Of a stretch of DNA of 7,358 bases, positions 1 to 6,866 are shown piece after piece; the first letter of the stretch is position 1; each line of letters begins with the position of its first letter. Origin of the DNA: Acidobacteriota bacterium (GTDB lineage Bacteria; Acidobacteriota; Vicinamibacteria; Vicinamibacterales; UBA2999); contig CANJYC010000081.1 of NCBI GenBank assembly GCA_947478985.1, forward strand, positions 1 to 7,358, given 5' to 3'. The translations under genes and the position numbers were made by a program. Below the pieces are notes generated by a model, which was not told the origin of the DNA, made no database searches, and saw only the letters and a program-made list of their open reading frames with translations.

Positions 1-47
1 ACAAGGCAGGATCGCATGGCTGATTCTACTGCTACTCTTTTCGGCAT
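1..47 (-). CDS. 5' end of an unidentified gene, cut by the left window edge
   Basis: An ATG at 45-47 directly follows the TAA (48-50) of the preceding pilin gene, with no gap. A good ribosome binding site, GAGGGA, lies at 54-59 with 6 nt spacing, inside the end of that gene. The frame stays open to the edge and begins MPKRVAVESAMRSCL. A second in-frame ATG lies at 15-17. Only 15 codons are visible, so the product cannot be recognised. The tight spacing and the Shine-Dalgarno suggest it is the next gene of the pilin operon. It could instead be a chance open frame. Confidence 0.45.
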   Translation of the reverse strand, partial: MPKRVAVESAMRSCL

Positions 48-530
48 TTAGGGTCCCTCGCGCCAGAGCGCCACGCGAAGATTGTGTCCCTCGCGCACCA
101 CGGTCGTCTCGATCAGGCGACGAATCCCGCCCGGGCCCCGCGCCTCGCCACGAATCGTCACCATCCCGGCATCCCCGCTGCTGACCCAGGCGGCGACGGT
201 TATCTGAGACAGTGGCGCGGCCGGAACACTCGAACCCAGAACACGACCAATCGGCCCCTCGATGTAGGGCGCCCCGGACGCACCTGCCACCACCGCCTCC
301 CAGTCGGGCGCTTCCCGGAGATCGCGCATCGTGCGCACCACCACCGCTTCGGCCGCGTAGAACGCCTGCAGGCCGTTCCGCTGGCGCGCCGCGATCGCGG
401 TTTCGGTCAACGTGAGCGTCACCATGGCGCCAGCGAGCACCATCAGGAGCGTCATCGCGCAGATCGCCATGATGAGCGCGGCGCCGCGTTCGCCGTGGCG
501 ACGGTCGTCGGGTTCAATCCGGTCCGGCAT
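48..530 (-). CDS. PilX/GspK-like minor pilin (set B), short
   Basis: A type IV prepilin of about 160 residues. From the chosen ATG (530) a basic/acidic leader of 16 residues ends in GERG, followed by the mature start AALIMAICAMTLLMVLAGAM, a single hydrophobic helix. Position 5 of the mature protein is Met, not Glu, as in the PilX N-terminal family and GspK, which cap the pilus tip. After the helix comes the family-like stretch RQRNGLQAFYAAEAVV, seen where PilX proteins have 'AFQAAEAAL'. The remainder is a small globular domain with no cysteine. The start at 530 overlaps the previous gene by 17 nt and has GAGG at 541-544. An upstream ATG at 572 is open but would give an atypical leader (MWPHAVSTCRG...) and a 59-nt overlap. 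The role is inferred: tip subunit of a second minor-pilin complex acting in the periplasm and inner membrane. Confidence 0.83.
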   Translation of the reverse strand: MPDRIEPDDRRHGERGAALIMAICAMTLLMVLAGAMVTLTLTETAIAARQRNGLQAFYAAEAVVVRTMRDLREAPDWEAVVAGASGAPYIEGPIGRVLGSSVPAAPLSQITVAAWVSSGDAGMVTIRGEARGPGGIRRLIETTVVREGHNLRVALWREGP

Positions 531-1092
531 CCGGTGCAGACCTCGACAGGTTGAGACTGCGTGGGGCCACATCGAAGGTCACGTCGGCATCGTGGGCGTG
601 TCGCCCGTCCGCGGTCACGTGGACGCGGACCAGGCGCACGTTCAGCGCGTCGGCATCAAAACGGTCCGCGCTCTCGGCGCTCGGCAGCCAGGGACCGTCC
701 TGCAGCGTCGGGGCCGCGATCGGCCCGTCGTCGCCCAACAGTTCGAATCCCAGCTGCGTGATGCCGTCGAGGACGGGAAGACTGGCTCCCTCACCGTCGA
801 CACGTCGCAGCTTCGACGCCGCCGCGTCGAAGTAGAACTCGCGGCGCGCGGTGCCCTCGCGGATCGTGATGGCATCACCAGTCGGCACCCCGTCGCGGAA
901 CGGCAACACGAGCGTGGCAGCCAGAAGGTCGCGCCGGAGCACCTCCACCGCCACGCGCAGCCGCTGGGACGCATCCTGTCCGTCGGACTCTGTCAGCAGC
1001 GTCACGTGAGCAGAGCCCACCGCCGCAAGGACAGCGCCCATCACCGCAGCACTGACAGCCGCGGCCACAAGCAGTTCGGCCAAACCGCTCAT
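514..1092 (-). CDS. PilW/GspJ-like minor pilin (set B) with almost no leader peptide
   Basis: A protein of 192 residues beginning MSGLAELLVAAAVSAAVMGA. The hydrophobic helix with LxELL is typical of prepilins. It is followed by QRLRVAVEVLRRDLLAA, the usual 'R..vd.l.RDLr.A' segment of PilW/GspJ. A domain with short beta-like stretches comes next, and the C-terminal part includes LNVRLVRVHVTADG and VTFDVAPRSLNL, typical of the family's end. The ATG overlaps the stop of the upstream pilin by 4 nt (ATGA), indicating translational coupling. Oddity: aligning the Glu with canonical Glu5 places the initiator Met at position -1, leaving no leader and no cleavage Gly. If Gly3 is the cleavage residue, Glu falls at +3. 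No ATG, GTG or TTG is available upstream in frame through at least 57 nt. The family call is fairly sure; whether it is processed normally is not. Confidence 0.82.
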   Translation of the reverse strand: MSGLAELLVAAAVSAAVMGAVLAAVGSAHVTLLTESDGQDASQRLRVAVEVLRRDLLAATLVLPFRDGVPTGDAITIREGTARREFYFDAAASKLRRVDGEGASLPVLDGITQLGFELLGDDGPIAAPTLQDGPWLPSAESADRFDADALNVRLVRVHVTADGRHAHDADVTFDVAPRSLNLSRSAPDAGPD

Positions 1093-1448
1093 GGCACGGT
1101 CCGCGTGCGGAGCACGATCAGCGCACCAGCGCCCGGTGCAACCGTGACCTGGATCACGGCCGTGTTCAGAGAGTCTTCCTCGTGCGGTGTGACGGTCCAG
1201 GCGCGCGTGAACTCACCGATAGGTTCGCTGCCGGCACCCGTCAGGCGGAGCGGTCCCGCAAGCAGTTCCTCGATCTTCTGCGTCGCGAGAATCGACGCCA
1301 GCGTCGAGCGCCGCGCCGCGCTGGTGGCGCTGACCGTCACGACGAACACCTGCGCGAGGGCCAGCACGCCAACACTGAGCAGCGCTCCGGCCAGAAGCGA
1401 CTCAATCAGGGAAAAGCCGCCGGCATCCGCGAGGCAGCGACCGCGCAT
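1089..1448 (-). CDS. PilV/GspI-like minor pilin (set B)
   Basis: A short prepilin of 119 residues with leader MRGRCLADAGG cut before FSLIESLLAGALLSVGVLAL. Glu5 and the hydrophobic helix are intact. The stretch SILATQKIEELLAG resembles the 'A..LA..KiEel' segment that follows the helix in PilV and GspI proteins. The C-terminal half is a small domain with beta-like runs (AVIQVTVAP, ALIVLRTRTV). The length matches GspI pseudopilins and is much shorter than the set A PilV-like protein. There is one Cys, in the leader. The ATG at 1446-1448 has no clear Shine-Dalgarno, and a 157-nt gap separates it from the giant PilX gene. It is the first gene of the compact I-J-K group. In known systems the I subunit initiates the tip complex with J and K; that role is inferred here. 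Confidence 0.85.
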   Translation of the reverse strand: MRGRCLADAGGFSLIESLLAGALLSVGVLALAQVFVVTVSATSAARRSTLASILATQKIEELLAGPLRLTGAGSEPIGEFTRAWTVTPHEEDSLNTAVIQVTVAPGAGALIVLRTRTVP

Positions 1449-1605
1449 GCATCATTGTGAGCAACCCGTCTGCCGTTCCACCCCGTGGGACAATTCAGGG
1501 GTATTGGTCGCGATGGCCGTTGCGGGTTGTCAATCCTGCACACCCGCCACGAAGCAAGATAGCGAAATGTCCGCCGTTGAGCGGATGGTGTTCCGAGGAT
1601 CCTGC
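1449..1605. promoter_or_regulatory. 157-nt gap between the two minor-pilin sets; possible internal promoter
   Basis: This is the only sizeable non-coding gap inside the minus-strand gene series. On the minus strand it holds a perfect TTGACA (plus-strand tgtcaa at 1528-1533), but no good -10 hexamer lies 16-18 nt downstream. A 6-bp inverted repeat GCGGGT/ACCCGC (1522-1527 and 1542-1547) encloses that hexamer. With no T-run it does not look like an intrinsic terminator. Set B may have its own weak promoter here, or may be read through from set A. Confidence 0.3.
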
Positions 1606-4602
1606 CTACTGATTCGGCCTGAGAATCTGTCTGAATTTCAGCGTGTTGATGTCGCGGAACATCGGCGTCCCCGGCGGCAGCAGGGATGCCGTCAGGAAGT
1701 CCGTGTCGAAGTTGAAATTCCTCGTGCCGAAATCGTACACGTTCGAGTTGTACTTGAACGTGCCCGTCGCCTGCCTGCTGATGTGCAGCGTAATCAGCGA
1801 ACCGCGGTAGTTGATCGAGACCCCGTTGGAATTCCAATCCTCAAGAAGGCGGAGGAAATTGCCCATGCCGCCGTCGGTGCCGAACAGAAAGCCAGGGTTT
1901 CCACACGCGGCGCCGCAATGCGTGAACGACAGCCCCTTGCCCGCCACCACGCCCATCCGGAAGCCGGTCGTCGTCGCGTTGCGCGTCGTCGCGGAGTTCG
2001 GCACCTCAAAGGAGAGGGCATCGCTCCAATTGTTCGACAGCAGTGTGACGGCATCGGCGATGACAGCAGCGGGGACGTTCGGCTCGGCCGCCGGGTCTGT
2101 CGTCGCGTTGTAGTTGCCCTGCACATAGACCGGGTTCTCGGCGGCGATTGTCAGCCCGGACGCGGGCAGGTTGTTGACGCCGCCGGCAATACCGCCGTTG
2201 ACCAGCTTCAAGGCGCGTCGGAACAGCACGACTTTGTTGACGCGCGCCTGTCCGGCGTTGGCCAGCGCGATCGCGGTCCATGGCCGGCCGGTCGCGTCAT
2301 ACGGCGCCGCGGCTCCCGCCGGAACGGCAAGCGCATGCGGCGTTTCGCCATATACCTGCTGCGTCCCGTTGCCGTTCATGTCTTCACCGGTCTGGAGCAC
2401 GTCGTCATTCGTGCCGGCCGCGGTGGTCGGATTCACCCGGTCCTCAAAACCGAACTCAGCCGTCTCCCCGTCCGCGTTGTTCTCGTCATGATCGCCGCGG
2501 CGGTCTGAAAAATAGACGATGTATCCGTTGTTGTTCAGTGCGGCATTGCCGGTGGTGCCGATGGCGCCGCTGAACCAGCGTTTCAGGTTGGCGACGTCGA
2601 TCGCGATGTACTGCACCACGCCACCCATCGTCATGGCCGTCGTGGTGGCCACATCGCGATAGTTCCCTTCCCGCGTGTCGTAGAGCGTATTCGGCCACCA
2701 GTCCCACGGGTTCGTGCTGCTGTTGTACGTGCAGGCGGTGCTGCCGGCACCGCTGTCGTGCAGGCGCTGAATGCGGAGCACGGCGTCCGGCGTCGGGTCG
2801 TTACAGAGAAAGCCCCCCTGATTCCTGGCGCCAATACCGAGGTTCAGGATTTCGGTCGTGACGTCAGTCCAGACGCCAGCTGCGTCCTGCTTTTCGATCT
2901 TGAGGTAGCCGCCAATGGTGCCGGTGTTCTGATTGGCGAGGGCCGCAGTCGACAGCGTCAGGCCGGCGGCCGGAGCCGCGGTGAGACCCGAACAGTTGAT
3001 GAACTGCCGTGGGCTCACATCGGAATAACCCTGGCAGGACACCGGCACGGCCGTACTCGGGACGGTGGCGTTGGCCTTCACCAGAAAGAACACGTTCTGT
3101 GAAAAGGGTGCTGTGTCGTTCGCCGCGACCGTGATGTTGCCATTGATTGCGACGTTTGCTGTCACGGCCTTTGTCACCGTCTCGCCCGATGACAAGGTGG
3201 CCCTGATCGTCGCAGGCGTATTGAAGGCAACAGGTGAATTGCAGCCGGTGAACTGTGTCGAGGTCTTGCCGGTGCACGTGACGGCCCGGTCACCGTTGGC
3301 GGCGTTATTGAGAATCAGGTTCTCGAGCTTCAGCACGGCAGGGATGCTGCCCACGGCGTCCGTGACGCGGATCTGGGTGAGCGCGGGAGGGCCTGCCGCA
3401 TAGGTGCTGCCCGCCACCGTCGCCACGGAACCAGGCCCCATCGAGCGTGCAATTGGTGGATGCGTGCCGTCCACGGCATAGCCGGCGGGAGGCGCGGCAA
3501 TCCAGCTGCCGTCGAGTTGCACGGGAGCGGTCCCGGTCACCGTCGGCAATCCGGAGATGTCGGTCGTGCGATCGGACAGGAGAATGCGGAGGCTGGCCTG
3601 GGAGAAGTACCGCTGACCGTACACCGGCGCATTGGCCACGTTTTCGTTCGAGTTGAGCGCAGGCCGCCGGATCAGGTCAATCGGCGTGGCGCCGAGCGAC
3701 ACCAGCGGAAGGTCCAGTTTCTTCGCACCGGTCAGGCCCGTGCGGATGTAGCTCTTGTAGGTCCCGGTGGACAGGTTCGTCCAGTTCGCATTCGCTGCCG
3801 TGCCGGGCATGCCGACGATGCTGCCTTCGTTGGGATTCTGTCTGAGATTGCGATATGTCGCCGGCCCCGTCCGGATGTTGGTGGTCCCGGTGCACCCGTT
3901 TGCCGTCGCGAGAAGGCCATTGGAGAAGTAATTGTGCACAACCTCCTTGACCGCTGTGATGCGATCCGAGAAGGTCATCACGCCGCCAAATTCGCAGACG
4001 AACAGATTCTGGTTCGTGTGCACCCGGCCGCCGAACGCGAAGTCGTCACCGGCATAGAACGTCAGGTCGGAATCGGAAAACACGCCAAACTGGAAGACGG
4101 GCACGGCGACGGTCTGGATATCGCGCCGCAGCCGGACTTCACCGCCTCCGGTCGATCTGGCAGTGATGGTCGCGGTGTACTTCGTGATGAGGCCCTGGAA
4201 GCCCGTGAAGGGTCCGGTGGTGATCGGCAGCGCGGCCCCGGCCGGATTCCCGTTAGCGTCCGGAGTGAATGACACGGCGTAACCCGACCCCGCCGCGCCG
4301 CCAGGTGCCGTGAACGTAAAGCCAGGGATAACGGGAGGTGTCGCGGCGATCGCGTTGATTTGTGCAGCGCTCGGGCTGACATCGGTGACAAAGAGGCCGG
4401 CGAGGCCGGATGTCAGCTTCTCAAGGCCCGCCTGCGCGCTGGCGTATGCCTGCGTCTGGTCGCGATCCAGCGCATGTGAGCGCTGATCAGCGGTGACCGC
4501 CGCGAACATCCCGACCATCATCGCGCTCATGAGCGCTGTGGCCAGAAGGGCCGTGATCAGCGCCACGCCCGATTCATCTGCCGTGCGCCTCGTGAATCTC
4601 AT
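1606..4602 (-). CDS. Giant PilX/GspK-like pilin with a large ectodomain (presumed pilus tip protein)
   Basis: About 998 residues, against roughly 150-330 for typical PilX/GspK. The leader MRFTRRTADESG is followed by mature VALITALLATALMSAMMVGM; position 5 is Thr, not Glu, as in the PilX N-terminal family. After the helix comes QTQAYASAQAGLEKL, the usual PilX continuation. The rest is a Gly/Asn/Thr/Ala-rich, probably beta-rich, exported domain. FGGRVHTNQNLFV (residues 190-202) resembles the 'GpVHTNg.L' core of DUF4900-type proteins. Two Cys loops lie at 443-454 and 523-537, acidic Asp/Asn loops at 700-752, NPVYVQGNYN near 823, CGAAC at 896-900, and a well-structured C-terminus (INYRGSLITLHISRQATGTF). 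There are ten cysteines in all. The ATG at 4600-4602 was chosen for GGAG at 4609-4612 (6 nt spacing); an in-frame ATG at 4644 would overlap pilW. Inferred role: tip adhesin or initiator with the set A pilins. Confidence 0.87.
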   Translation of the reverse strand: MRFTRRTADESGVALITALLATALMSAMMVGMFAAVTADQRSHALDRDQTQAYASAQAGLEKLTSGLAGLFVTDVSPSAAQINAIAATPPVIPGFTFTAPGGAAGSGYAVSFTPDANGNPAGAALPITTGPFTGFQGLITKYTATITARSTGGGEVRLRRDIQTVAVPVFQFGVFSDSDLTFYAGDDFAFGGRVHTNQNLFVCEFGGVMTFSDRITAVKEVVHNYFSNGLLATANGCTGTTNIRTGPATYRNLRQNPNEGSIVGMPGTAANANWTNLSTGTYKSYIRTGLTGAKKLDLPLVSLGATPIDLIRRPALNSNENVANAPVYGQRYFSQASLRILLSDRTTDISGLPTVTGTAPVQLDGSWIAAPPAGYAVDGTHPPIARSMGPGSVATVAGSTYAAGPPALTQIRVTDAVGSIPAVLKLENLILNNAANGDRAVTCTGKTSTQFTGCNSPVAFNTPATIRATLSSGETVTKAVTANVAINGNITVAANDTAPFSQNVFFLVKANATVPSTAVPVSCQGYSDVSPRQFINCSGLTAAPAAGLTLSTAALANQNTGTIGGYLKIEKQDAAGVWTDVTTEILNLGIGARNQGGFLCNDPTPDAVLRIQRLHDSGAGSTACTYNSSTNPWDWWPNTLYDTREGNYRDVATTTAMTMGGVVQYIAIDVANLKRWFSGAIGTTGNAALNNNGYIVYFSDRRGDHDENNADGETAEFGFEDRVNPTTAAGTNDDVLQTGEDMNGNGTQQVYGETPHALAVPAGAAAPYDATGRPWTAIALANAGQARVNKVVLFRRALKLVNGGIAGGVNNLPASGLTIAAENPVYVQGNYNATTDPAAEPNVPAAVIADAVTLLSNNWSDALSFEVPNSATTRNATTTGFRMGVVAGKGLSFTHCGAACGNPGFLFGTDGGMGNFLRLLEDWNSNGVSINYRGSLITLHISRQATGTFKYNSNVYDFGTRNFNFDTDFLTASLLPPGTPMFRDINTLKFRQILRPNQ

Positions 4603-4633
4603 GATCTGCTCCGTCACTCGTGGGGCCGTCTCG

Positions 4634-5758
4634 CTAGAACGCATTCAGGTACTCGTCCACAAACGCCATGCCGCGGAAGCTGACCTGCGAGGCGAGCGCG
4701 TTGTGATAGCTCCTCGCGTGGCTGTTCCCGGCGTTGCGGGACCGCGCCCCGAGCACGATGTCCACCTTGCGAATCTGATTGGTCGAACAGGGATTCGGTG
4801 AACAGGCTCCGGTGCCCGCGATATCGCTGGCGTTCATCTGCACGGAGGCCGGGTTGGTGTTCCCGTCGTTCAGGTCGAAGCGGAAGGTCAGATTCTCGAC
4901 GTCCAATGCCACGGCGGTGCCGGCCGTGTTGTCGAACGTCACAGGGGAGCCGTTGTTGATGCGCCGAACCAGGCGCGGATGTGCCGCATCGGTTGTCGCA
5001 TCCAGGTAGTAGGAGATCATCCGTACCCTGGTGATGAACGTATTCGCCGCCGAATTCACCGGGGCCTGGGCGTTGATGAACGGCAGGTTCCCCGCAGCCG
5101 CCGTCGACTGATTCAGGTTCAGAGAATCCCCATCAGCAAAGGTCAATCGACGCGCGCCCGTGTCGACGGCCGTCACCTGCACGAGCGTTGTGAAGGATCC
5201 CTTCCAGATCATCATCAGCTGGCCAGGCGAGACGCGGTCAGGCCCTGCCGCAATGTCCGGGCCCGCCGCCACGTCCACGGTTGTCGAGGACACGGCGCTC
5301 AGCGCCATGTCCAGGAACGTGTTGTCAGCCATGAGCACGGTCAGCGTGTCCGTCGCCGTGCCATTGACGACCGGCCCGAGGCCCGGGCCCGGCAGCACCG
5401 CCGAGATATCCGTGTCGCCCGCCACCTGCGTCATCGCGGTACCCGGGGGGCCCGGAATCCTGACCGGCGTCGCACCGAGGCCGGACGGCACGTTGATCAC
5501 ATGCCCGGGGGGAAGGCCGGACCCCACCTGCAGCATGTCGCGCTCGATGAGGTCCATCCCGCCCCGGAGGGACTTGTTCATGTCGGTGATGCTGAGGACG
5601 ACTTCGCTGCTCCTGGTGACGTCCGCGAGGCCGGCCATCGTGGCGCCCATCACGGCCGTGGTCACACCCATCGCAATGAGCAGCTCGACGAGCGAATAGC
5701 CCGCCGCATCGGCCCTTCGGCTCCGCCCGTCTCCGCTCGGCATCGTCGTCATTGGCAT
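4634..5758 (-). CDS. PilW/GspJ-like minor pilin (set A)
   Basis: A prepilin of 374 residues. The leader of 20 residues ends in DAAG, followed by YSLVELLIAMGVTTAVMGAT with Glu5 present and Tyr at +1. After the helix, GGMDLIERDMLQVGSGLP matches the 'R..ld.i.RDlrqaG' segment of PilW proteins. The long middle is rich in Gly, Pro, Thr and Asp. The C-terminal third has typical PilW features: RVRMISYYLD, DVENLTFRFDLNDG and IRKVDIVLGARSR. A close Cys pair CSPNPC (residues 319-324) could form a disulfide in the periplasm. The start follows the upstream stop by 2 nt, so translation is probably coupled. In-frame ATGs at 5752 and 5743 would merely shorten the leader. There is no strong Shine-Dalgarno before any of them. 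The family call is secure. The precise role, as J-type partner of PilV and PilX in the tip complex, comes from family knowledge. Confidence 0.9.
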   Translation of the reverse strand: MPMTTMPSGDGRSRRADAAGYSLVELLIAMGVTTAVMGATMAGLADVTRSSEVVLSITDMNKSLRGGMDLIERDMLQVGSGLPPGHVINVPSGLGATPVRIPGPPGTAMTQVAGDTDISAVLPGPGLGPVVNGTATDTLTVLMADNTFLDMALSAVSSTTVDVAAGPDIAAGPDRVSPGQLMMIWKGSFTTLVQVTAVDTGARRLTFADGDSLNLNQSTAAAGNLPFINAQAPVNSAANTFITRVRMISYYLDATTDAAHPRLVRRINNGSPVTFDNTAGTAVALDVENLTFRFDLNDGNTNPASVQMNASDIAGTGACSPNPCSTNQIRKVDIVLGARSRNAGNSHARSYHNALASQVSFRGMAFVDEYLNAF

Positions 5759-5760
5759 CT

Positions 5761-6306
5761 CTATGAATACGAGGAGATATAGGTCGTGATCGTGTAGTTG
5801 TTCCAGACTCCGCCGACCTTGTACCTGACGACAACCTGGATCTGCCTGAGGGTCGGATTGACCGTCGCCGTCCCGTCGTAATTCAGCGGCGTGATCGTCA
5901 CCTGACGGGTGTAGTCGTTGAGCGTCGTGATGATGTCGTCCCCGTTGTTCAGAATGCCGTCCGGGCCGGCGTTGCGAACCGCCTCGACCGCGCCATCGTC
6001 AGCCGTGTTCACGAGGCCATCCACGCCGGGGATCTTCAGGCTCTGTGCGGCATCGAGAAACACGCCGCCGTTTGAGACGTTCTGGATCTTGGTCCAGGTC
6101 AGTTCACCCGTATCGCGCGCCGTGTGGACACTCTCGATCGCTTCGCGGGCCTTCTCTCGTGCGATCAGCATGGGCGACGATTCTCCGGCACGTCGCACAC
6201 CCATGGCGGCCACGCCGACCAGGGACAGAAGACCGACCGTGAGGATCACCATCGCGATCATCACTTCGATCAGCGAGAACCCCTCGGCCGGCCTTATTCG
6301 AACCAT
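5761..6306 (-). CDS. PilV/GspI-like minor pilin (set A) with an Asp/Asn-rich tandem repeat
   Basis: About 181 residues from the ATG at 6304-6306. The leader MVRIRPAEG (9 residues) is followed by FSLIEVMIAMVILTVGLLSL with Glu5. Next, LIAREKAREAIESV is the normal PilV/GspI post-helix segment. In the middle, GVDGLVNTADD and GPDGILNNGDD lie 20 residues apart (plus-strand span 5935-6027). They form acidic loops of the kind that often bind calcium in secreted proteins. The C-terminus ends in Tyr/Ile/Thr-rich strands (RQIQVVVRYK, NNYTITTYISS). The start was chosen because GAGG lies 6 nt upstream at 6313-6316. An ATG at 6321 and a GTG at 6327 are also in frame. The gene overlaps the preceding fimT-like gene by 13 nt and is followed by pilW after 2 nt, so the three are almost surely co-transcribed. 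There are no cysteines. Confidence 0.9.
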   Translation of the reverse strand: MVRIRPAEGFSLIEVMIAMVILTVGLLSLVGVAAMGVRRAGESSPMLIAREKAREAIESVHTARDTGELTWTKIQNVSNGGVFLDAAQSLKIPGVDGLVNTADDGAVEAVRNAGPDGILNNGDDIITTLNDYTRQVTITPLNYDGTATVNPTLRQIQVVVRYKVGGVWNNYTITTYISSYS

Positions 6307-6866
6307 CGGTTGCCTCGCCATTTCCACGCCTTCATCATGCCGGTCACGCCAAAGATCGTGACCGCTCGCGCGGTCTCTGTCTTGTTCGGCACGCCGAGAA
6401 AGATCGTGCCGTTGGCCACATCCCCGTTCGAGTCAATCAACGAGCCGTCACTCGTGAACATCCACGGGCCCGTGCCCGTGAAGGCGAATGCGGATGACTT
6501 GCCGAATGCGTCCGGCGTATCGGGGACATCATCGAAGACGATGAACTGCTGGCCGTTCTCAAGGGCAATATCCGCGATGAGCGTCTGTCCGGCCGGCTGC
6601 TCGTCGCGTGTAATCTGAATGCGATTGGGGTCGACGATGCTGACTTCGAAATTGCGCCGCTCAGCGACTGACCGATCGCGGGCCATGTTGAGCGTCGCCA
6701 CGGCCGCGCTCACCGACGAATCTGCCCGGGCGACACTGAGGAATCCAGCCGACACCGGGATCGCCATCGCCGCGAGGATGGCCGCCACCGCCACGACGAG
6801 CATCATCTCGACGAGCGTGAAGCCGCCAGGCGACCGCCAGGTGCCAGACGTGGGACCCTTGAACAT
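6294..6866 (-). CDS. FimT/GspH-like minor pilin (set A, first gene)
   Basis: About 190 residues from the ATG at 6864-6866. The leader MFKGPTSGTWRSPGG is followed by FTLVEMMLVVAVAAILAAMA with Glu5, then Ile-Pro, the Pro typical of the end of the exposed helix start. The segment AAVATLNMARDRSVAERRNFEVSIV matches the GspH/FimT pattern ('l...l..aR.eAi.r...v.v'). The later stretch MFTSDGSLIDSNGDVANGTIFLG corresponds to the family's 'F..dG.......ti.l' region. The C-terminus RAVTIFGVTGMMKAWKW is also typical. A GTG at 6899 is in frame and would add 11 residues (VLACLLPSTGS); neither start has a clear Shine-Dalgarno. It heads the set A operon and faces a second FimT-like gene across the divergent region. 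In known systems GspH/FimT joins the I-J-K core of the tip complex. Confidence 0.9.
   Translation of the reverse strand: MFKGPTSGTWRSPGGFTLVEMMLVVAVAAILAAMAIPVSAGFLSVARADSSVSAAVATLNMARDRSVAERRNFEVSIVDPNRIQITRDEQPAGQTLIADIALENGQQFIVFDDVPDTPDAFGKSSAFAFTGTGPWMFTSDGSLIDSNGDVANGTIFLGVPNKTETARAVTIFGVTGMMKAWKWRGNRWFE

Noticed and set aside
1522..1547. Inverted repeat GCGGGT/ACCCGC as a transcription terminator after the giant PilX gene
   Set aside because: The stem is only 6 bp with a 14-nt loop, and no T-run follows on either strand.
412..2508. A 698-residue plus-strand open frame antisense to set B and the end of the giant PilX gene
   Set aside because: Its translation is rich in Arg, Val and His with no domain pattern, and it lies opposite four reading frames that carry clear pilin signatures. 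Long antisense frames are common in GC-rich genes.
3460..4272. A 270-residue plus-strand open frame inside the giant PilX gene
   Set aside because: Low-complexity Arg/Gly/Val-rich translation with no recognisable motif, wholly within a well-supported minus-strand gene.
4979..5782. A 267-residue plus-strand open frame opposite pilW
   Set aside because: Arg- and His-rich shadow frame of the PilW coding strand, with no ribosome binding site or domain evidence.
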